Assembly: GCA_045595745.1 (NCBI GenBank)
Contig: JAZOBB010000113.1
Span: 1-10,282, forward strand
Reading direction: 5' to 3'
Origin: RGIG1666 sp045595745
GTDB lineage: Bacteria > Bacillota > Clostridia > UBA1381 > UBA9506
Length of the DNA: 10,282 nucleotides
The translations under genes were made by a program, and so were the position numbers. Under the pieces are notes generated by a model that saw only the letters and a program-made list of their open reading frames with translations, did not search any database and had not been told where the DNA came from. Of the stretch, positions 6,233 through 10,282 are shown piece by piece. Position 1 is the stretch's first letter, and each line of letters starts with the position of its first letter.

Positions 6233-6263
6233 AAAATTTTCCGGACACGATTACGTGTCCGGA
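6233..6263 (-). terminator. Hairpin after rex, possibly a weak or leaky terminator
   Basis: A perfect 10-bp stem (TCCGGACACG/CGTGTCCGGA, 6240-6263) with loop TAAT starts seven bases after the rex stop codon. On the minus strand it is followed by AAATTTTAAC, so the U run is short and delayed. Termination may be incomplete, letting rex transcripts reach the tRNA gene. Confidence 0.6.
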
Positions 6264-6269
6264 TTTAAA

Positions 6270-6911
6270 TTATTCATTTAATTCTGTCAGCTTATAAGAC
6301 AAGGTCATTAAGCTGTCACTTAAGTGAACATTCTCTACTGCTACATTATCAGGCACATCAAGCTCTGTATACGAGAAGTTCCAAAGTCCCTTTATGTTTA
6401 AAGCAATAAGACGGTCTGCAACCTCTTTTACACTACTTTTAGGCAGTGCCAAAATCGCAATGTCTGCACCCTCATTCTGAAAAAACGTCTCTATTTCATC
6501 AATATGGCAAACCGAAAGATTATTAATTTTGCTTCCCACTATTTCGCGGTTTGAATCAAAAATCCCTACTAATTTAAAGCCTCTCTTTTCGAAATTAGAA
6601 TGATTGGCAAGAGCATGACCTAAGTTACCTGCACCAACAATTATAGTTCTGTATCCTCGGTTTAGACCTAAAATATCTGCTATTTCGTGATGCAGTTTTT
6701 CGATATTATAGCCGTAGCCTTGCTGACCGAATCCGCCAAAGCAGTTTAAATCCTGACGGATTTGAGATGCGGTAACACCCATTTTTTCGCTCAAATCTCT
6801 CGAAGATATACGTGTTACGCCCTGCTTAAGCAATTCGCCCAGATAACGATAATATCTGGGCAACCGCTTGATTACGACTAAAGGAACACTTTTAATGTTT
6901 TCACTCTTCAT
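6270..6911 (-). CDS. rex: Redox-sensing transcriptional repressor Rex
   Basis: 213 residues, the full family length. Rex dimers bind operators when NADH/NAD+ is low and release them when NADH rises; typical targets are fermentation and respiration genes. Seen: an N-terminal winged helix (about 15-80) with ISSRDLSEKMGVTASQIRQD and the wing FGQQGYGY (61-68), then a Rossmann domain with VGAGNLGHAL (92-101) and FDS (Asp119) after the second strand, and a C-terminal helix from about residue 197 of the kind that swaps between subunits. The start has GAGG nine bases upstream. It follows icd by 42 bp with no terminator between them, so it is probably the distal gene of the acn-icd-rex string. I see no canonical Rex operator (TTGTTAA-N4-TTAACAA) in the window. 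Confidence 0.96.
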   Translation of the reverse strand: MKSENIKSVPLVVIKRLPRYYRYLGELLKQGVTRISSRDLSEKMGVTASQIRQDLNCFGGFGQQGYGYNIEKLHHEIADILGLNRGYRTIIVGAGNLGHALANHSNFEKRGFKLVGIFDSNREIVGSKINNLSVCHIDEIETFFQNEGADIAILALPKSSVKEVADRLIALNIKGLWNFSYTELDVPDNVAVENVHLSDSLMTLSYKLTELNE

Positions 6912-6953
6912 TAATATTTCCTCATTTTTCTTGCAATTTTACATTTTAAGGTA

Positions 6954-8114
6954 TTAAAGTTTTTTAATTGTATCCATTACATATTCAGCAAACTCGTCGC
7001 CTGTTGCGCCATTATCACGACCTGTAATAACCAGCTTTTTCTCTTCGTACATACAGATATCCAACGCTCTTTCAAGCTTAGATGCCTCATCGCCATAACC
7101 GATGTGATTTAACAGCATAACTGCTGCACGAATAATACTGCACGGGTCAGCATACTTATCACGACCCTCTGCAACCATACGCGGAGCACTGCCGTGAATT
7201 GCCTCGAACATGGCATAACGTTTACCTAAGTTCGAGCTTCCTACTGTGCCTACACCACCCTGGAATTCTGCTGCCTCGTCAGTAATAATATCACCGTAAA
7301 GGTTAGGCAGAACAACAACCTGAAAACCTGTACGACGTTTTTCGTCAACCAGTTTAGCGGTCATAATATCGATATACCAATCGTCAAAATCAATTTCTGG
7401 ATATTCTTTAGCAACCTCTTTACAGATGTTTAAGAATTTACCGTCTGTTGTTTTAATAACATTTGCCTTGGTTACTGCAGTTACGCGTGTTTTGCCGTTT
7501 TTCTTTGCATAGTCAAATGCCGCACGTGCAATTCTTTCAGAACCCTCTTGAGTTGTAACTGTAAAGTCAACAGCAAGGTCGTCATTTACGTGCACCCCCT
7601 GACTTCCTACTGCATATGCACCCTCGGTATTTTCACGGAAAAATGTCCAGTCTATGCCCTGCTCAGGAACCTTAACAGGACGAACATTTGCAAACAAATC
7701 GAGTTCTTTTCTCATAGCAACGTTTGCACTCTCGATATTTGGCCACGGGTCGCCTGCACGAGGAGTTGTTGTAGGGCCTTTTAATATAACGTGACAAGCC
7801 TTAATTTCTTCTAAAACATCGTCTGGGATAGCTTTGTTAGCTTTTACTCTGTTTTCGATGGTTAAACCGTCGATAACACGAAATTCAACCTTGCCTGCTT
7901 TTACTTCATCAGCAAGCAAAAATTCAAGAATTTTGTGTGCAGATGCGGTAATTGCAGGACCTATTCCGTCACCGCCGCAAACACCGATTATTATAGTGTC
8001 GAGCTTAGAATAATCTAAAAAATCCTTCTGAGATTTCATCATTTCGACACGTGCGAGCTGTTTTTCTAAAAGAGCCGCAAATTTTTCTGTTGCATTTTTT
8101 ATTGTTTCGTTCAT
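6954..8114 (-). CDS. icd: Isocitrate dehydrogenase (isocitrate/isopropylmalate dehydrogenase family)
   Basis: 386 residues. Oxidatively decarboxylates isocitrate to 2-oxoglutarate in the cytoplasm. Seen: GGDGIGP (47-53), SAN (129-131) leading into Arg135 and Arg145, ENTEGAY (161-167), Lys216, NLYGDIITDE with Asp275 and Asp279, and HGSAPRM (307-313). The S-x-N pair in the substrate helix fits isocitrate rather than isopropylmalate, and the aconitase gene 27 bp upstream supports that. The cofactor cannot be assigned: RM stands where NADP enzymes carry K-Y and NAD enzymes D-I, and the next loop is a few residues longer. The N-terminus is extended by about 38 residues before the first strand. AAAGGAAG lies six bases before the ATG. 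Confidence 0.88.
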   Translation of the reverse strand: MNETIKNATEKFAALLEKQLARVEMMKSQKDFLDYSKLDTIIIGVCGGDGIGPAITASAHKILEFLLADEVKAGKVEFRVIDGLTIENRVKANKAIPDDVLEEIKACHVILKGPTTTPRAGDPWPNIESANVAMRKELDLFANVRPVKVPEQGIDWTFFRENTEGAYAVGSQGVHVNDDLAVDFTVTTQEGSERIARAAFDYAKKNGKTRVTAVTKANVIKTTDGKFLNICKEVAKEYPEIDFDDWYIDIMTAKLVDEKRRTGFQVVVLPNLYGDIITDEAAEFQGGVGTVGSSNLGKRYAMFEAIHGSAPRMVAEGRDKYADPCSIIRAAVMLLNHIGYGDEASKLERALDICMYEEKKLVITGRDNGATGDEFAEYVMDTIKKL

Positions 8115-8141
8115 TATTTTCTTCCTTTCAAATGTCTTAAA

Positions 8142-10070
8142 TTAGGCATTGAGTTTTTTCATATAGTTAATCAAACCGCCTGCATAAAGCATTTCTTTCT
8201 GTCTGTCAGAAACAGTTAAAATTGTTGTGTATTCTTTGTTTTTAGTAATATTTTTAACAACAATTTTATCGCCCGCTTTAATCTGTGCAGGTGCATTTTC
8301 TATTGCAAGCTCGTCCATTAAATCAATTGTATCATAATCTGCCTCGTTTTCAAAAACAAGCGGAAGGATACCTGAATTTATAAGATTTGCCATATGTATA
8401 CGTGCAAATGATTTTGCCAAAACCGCCTTTATTCCGAGATATAAAGGAGCAAGTGCCGCATGCTCACGGCTTGAGCCCTGACCGTAGTTAGAGCCACCAA
8501 CGATAAATCCACCCTTGTTTTCCTGAGCACGTTTTGGGAACTCAGGGTCACATGGTGTAAGACAGAACTCCGAAAGATACGGAACGTTCGAACGGAACGG
8601 CAGAAGCTTTGCATTTGACGGCATAATGTGGTCGGTTGTAATGTTATCTTCTACCTTAATTAATGCCTTACCCTTTACGTTTTCCGGTAAATCGGTGTTA
8701 AGCGGGAACGGCTTGATATTCGGTCCGCGAACAACCTCTACATTATTTCCCTCAGGTGCAGGAGCTGCAACCATATTATCGTTTGCTAAAAATTCTGTCG
8801 GCATTTCTACAACCGGAGCCGCACCCAATTCACGCGGGTCGGTTAAAACACCGGTGATGGCACTTGCTGCTGCGGTTTCAGGACTTACCAAATATACCTG
8901 AGCCGAAACTGTTCCGCTTCGACCCTCGAAGTTACGGTTAAATGTACGAAGCGATAGTGCATCTGTTTTCGGGGACTGTCCCATACCGATACATGGTCCG
9001 CAAGAGGATTCTAAGATTCTTGCACCTGCTGCTACCATATCTGCCAATGCTCCGTTTTGTGCAAGCATTGTTAAAACCTGCTTAGAGCCGGGTGCTATAA
9101 CAAGGCTTACGTCAGGATGTACGGTTTTGCCCTTTAATATTTTTGCTACCTTCATCATATCTGTATAAGATGAGTTTGTACAGCTTCCGATTGCAACCTG
9201 GTCAACCTTAATTTTACCTATTGACGCAACCTCTTCAACGTTATCGGGGCTGTGAGGCTTAGCAGCCAAAGGCTCTAAGGTTGATAAATCAACAGTTATT
9301 TCTTCATCATATGTACAATCGCTATCAGGAGCAAGCTCAACAAAATCATTTTCTCTGCCCTGAGCTGCCAAAAATGCGCGGGTAGTTTCGTCACTTGGGA
9401 ACACCGAAGTGGTTGCACCAAGCTCTGCACCCATGTTGGTTATTGTTGCACGTTCAGGAACAGAAAGACTTTTTACACCCTCGCCTGCATATTCAATAAT
9501 TTTGCCAACGCCGCCTTTTACGGACATAACTCTTAAAACTTCTAATATAACATCTTTAGCTGTAACCCACGGACGAAGCTTGCCAACTAAATTTACTTTG
9601 CAAACCTTCGGCATCATAAGATAATATGCTCCACCGCCCATTGCAACAGCAACGTCTAAGCCGCCTGCACCGATTGCAAGCATACCAAGACCGCCGCCTG
9701 TTGGTGTGTGGCTGTCTGAACCCAAAAGGGTCATTCCCGGAACACCAAAACGTTCAAGCTGAACCTGATGGCAAATTCCGTTACCCGGACGTGAGAAATA
9801 AATTCCGTGCTTGTTGGTTACTGTCTGAATATATTTATGGTCATCGGCATTTTCAAAGCCGGACTGCAACATATTATGGTCAATATATGCAACTGACTTT
9901 TTAGTTTTTACGCGGTCAATACCCATCGCTTCAAACTGAAGATATGCCATTGTACCTGTAGAATCCTGTGTTAATGTCTGGTCGATACGAATTGATATTT
10001 CCGTTCCCGGAATCATCTCGCCGCTTACCAGATGTTCTTTAATAATCTTTTGTGCTAAATTTAAACCCAT
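8142..10070 (-). CDS. acn: Aconitate hydratase, Aquifex-type
   Basis: 642 residues, matching the shorter aconitase type rather than AcnA (about 890) or AcnB. Interconverts citrate and isocitrate with a [4Fe-4S] cluster. Seen: DSHTPT (119-124), the first cluster ligand in GSCTNS (Cys297), the other two in CGPC (Cys357, Cys360), TTDHIMPS (478-485) at the swivel domain, and GSNYGQGSSREH (526-537) carrying the active-site Ser and Arg. All three cysteines are present, so the enzyme should be active. The start at 10070 has AAGGGG six bases upstream. First gene of the acn-icd-rex string, with its own promoter. Citrate synthase is not in the window. Homoaconitase or isopropylmalate isomerase is less likely, since those are shorter or split. 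Confidence 0.93.
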   Translation of the reverse strand: MGLNLAQKIIKEHLVSGEMIPGTEISIRIDQTLTQDSTGTMAYLQFEAMGIDRVKTKKSVAYIDHNMLQSGFENADDHKYIQTVTNKHGIYFSRPGNGICHQVQLERFGVPGMTLLGSDSHTPTGGGLGMLAIGAGGLDVAVAMGGGAYYLMMPKVCKVNLVGKLRPWVTAKDVILEVLRVMSVKGGVGKIIEYAGEGVKSLSVPERATITNMGAELGATTSVFPSDETTRAFLAAQGRENDFVELAPDSDCTYDEEITVDLSTLEPLAAKPHSPDNVEEVASIGKIKVDQVAIGSCTNSSYTDMMKVAKILKGKTVHPDVSLVIAPGSKQVLTMLAQNGALADMVAAGARILESSCGPCIGMGQSPKTDALSLRTFNRNFEGRSGTVSAQVYLVSPETAAASAITGVLTDPRELGAAPVVEMPTEFLANDNMVAAPAPEGNNVEVVRGPNIKPFPLNTDLPENVKGKALIKVEDNITTDHIMPSNAKLLPFRSNVPYLSEFCLTPCDPEFPKRAQENKGGFIVGGSNYGQGSSREHAALAPLYLGIKAVLAKSFARIHMANLINSGILPLVFENEADYDTIDLMDELAIENAPAQIKAGDKIVVKNITKNKEYTTILTVSDRQKEMLYAGGLINYMKKLNA

Positions 10071-10103
10071 TTTTTACCCCTTCCCAAGGCGCATACGTCC
10101 CCA

Positions 10104-10119
10104 AATATAACATTATATT
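10104..10119. promoter_or_regulatory. Palindrome at the acn transcription start, possible operator
   Basis: AATATAA-CA-TTATATT is a perfect 7-2-7 inverted repeat just downstream of the acn -10 box, covering the predicted start site. Position suits repressor binding. It does not match the Rex consensus, and the surroundings are so AT-rich that chance is a real possibility. Confidence 0.3.
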
Positions 10120-10122
10120 ACT

Positions 10123-10150
10123 ATTATATCAATTTTTATAAATTTGTCAA
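10123..10150 (-). promoter_or_regulatory. Promoter of the acn-icd-rex operon
   Basis: Minus strand: perfect -35 TTGACA (10145-10150), 16-bp spacer, perfect -10 TATAAT (10123-10128). Predicted start near 10116, about 46 bases before the acn ATG. It lies 27 bp after the stop codon of the AraC-family gene. Confidence 0.83.
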
Positions 10151-10177
10151 GAAAGCTGAGCAAAATATGATTTAAGT

Positions 10178-10282
10178 TCACATAGTTTTTGACGGTAAGC
10201 TGCCAATATATTTTTTATATGTTCTTGTAAAATAAGAAAGATTGCTAAATCCGCACGAAAGAGCAACCTGACTGACACCTTT
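10178..10282 (-). CDS. AraC family transcriptional regulator, C-terminal fragment (gene continues beyond window)
   Basis: The last 34 codons and a TGA stop are visible, starting at the window edge. VSQVALSCGFSNLSYFTRTYKKYIG matches the second helix-turn-helix of AraC-type DNA-binding domains (pattern: V-A-x-x-x-G-F-x-N-x-S-Y-F-x-R-x-[YF]-K-K-Y-x-G). The N-terminal effector domain is outside the window, so ligand and targets are unknown. Same strand as acn and 107 bp upstream of it; the strong acn promoter between them suggests separate transcription. Confidence 0.85.
   Translation of the reverse strand, partial: KGVSQVALSCGFSNLSYFTRTYKKYIGSLPSKTM

Noticed and set aside
6046..6234. Plus-strand reading frame containing an apparently conserved peptide (AIRTHDLQSRSLTLYPTELQ)
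   Set aside because: This is the well-known translation artefact of the strand opposite a tRNA gene; the tRNA-Arg cloverleaf explains the sequence.
6912..6953. Search for a Rex operator in the icd-rex gap and at the acn promoter
   Set aside because: No sequence close to TTGTTAA-N4-TTAACAA was found in either place, so autoregulation by Rex is not claimed.
9626..9904. Plus-strand reading frame of 92 codons, and similar ones opposite acn and icd
   Set aside because: They are mirror frames of strongly conserved enzymes and have no supporting start signals.

Overview
The window looks like a chromosomal segment of a low-GC Gram-positive bacterium, most likely an anaerobic member of class Clostridia (Bacillota). 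The clues are AT-rich intergenic DNA, GGAGG-type ribosome binding sites, PyrR-controlled pyrimidine genes, a Rex redox repressor, an Aquifex-type aconitase of about 640 residues and an S-layer-homology (SLH) protein. All genes but one lie on the minus strand. I see no insertion sequence, phage gene or CRISPR array.

Region 1 (1-1546, minus): start of a pyrimidine biosynthesis operon. A good promoter (1518-1546) drives a leader holding a PyrR-binding loop (1457-1489), a competing antiterminator pairing and an intrinsic terminator (1343-1380). pyrR and pyrB follow; pyrB runs off the left edge.

Region 2 (1556-4054, minus): a compact three-gene operon with overlapping or touching genes. It encodes a small PqqD-like protein (RiPP recognition fold), an S24/S26 peptidase-like protein with an apparent Ser-His rather than Ser-Lys pair, and a full-length ABC exporter half-transporter. 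No precursor peptide, radical SAM enzyme or cyclase is visible. This orphan peptide-handling cassette is the most intriguing part of the window. It has no visible terminator before the pyr promoter.

Region 3 (4064-5820, plus): a secreted SLH-domain protein, transcribed divergently from the cassette from a closely packed promoter pair, and ended by a strong terminator.

Region 4 (5821-6143): non-coding, dominated by two 104-bp direct repeats (period 122 bp, 5 differences, all transitions) that can fold, followed by the terminator of a tRNA gene.

Region 5 (6144-10150, minus): an apparent operon acn-icd-rex followed by tRNA-Arg(CCG). Aconitase and isocitrate dehydrogenase turn citrate into 2-oxoglutarate, and Rex, an NADH/NAD+ sensor, sits at the end of the same gene string. 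The right edge carries the last 34 codons of an AraC-family regulator, also on the minus strand.
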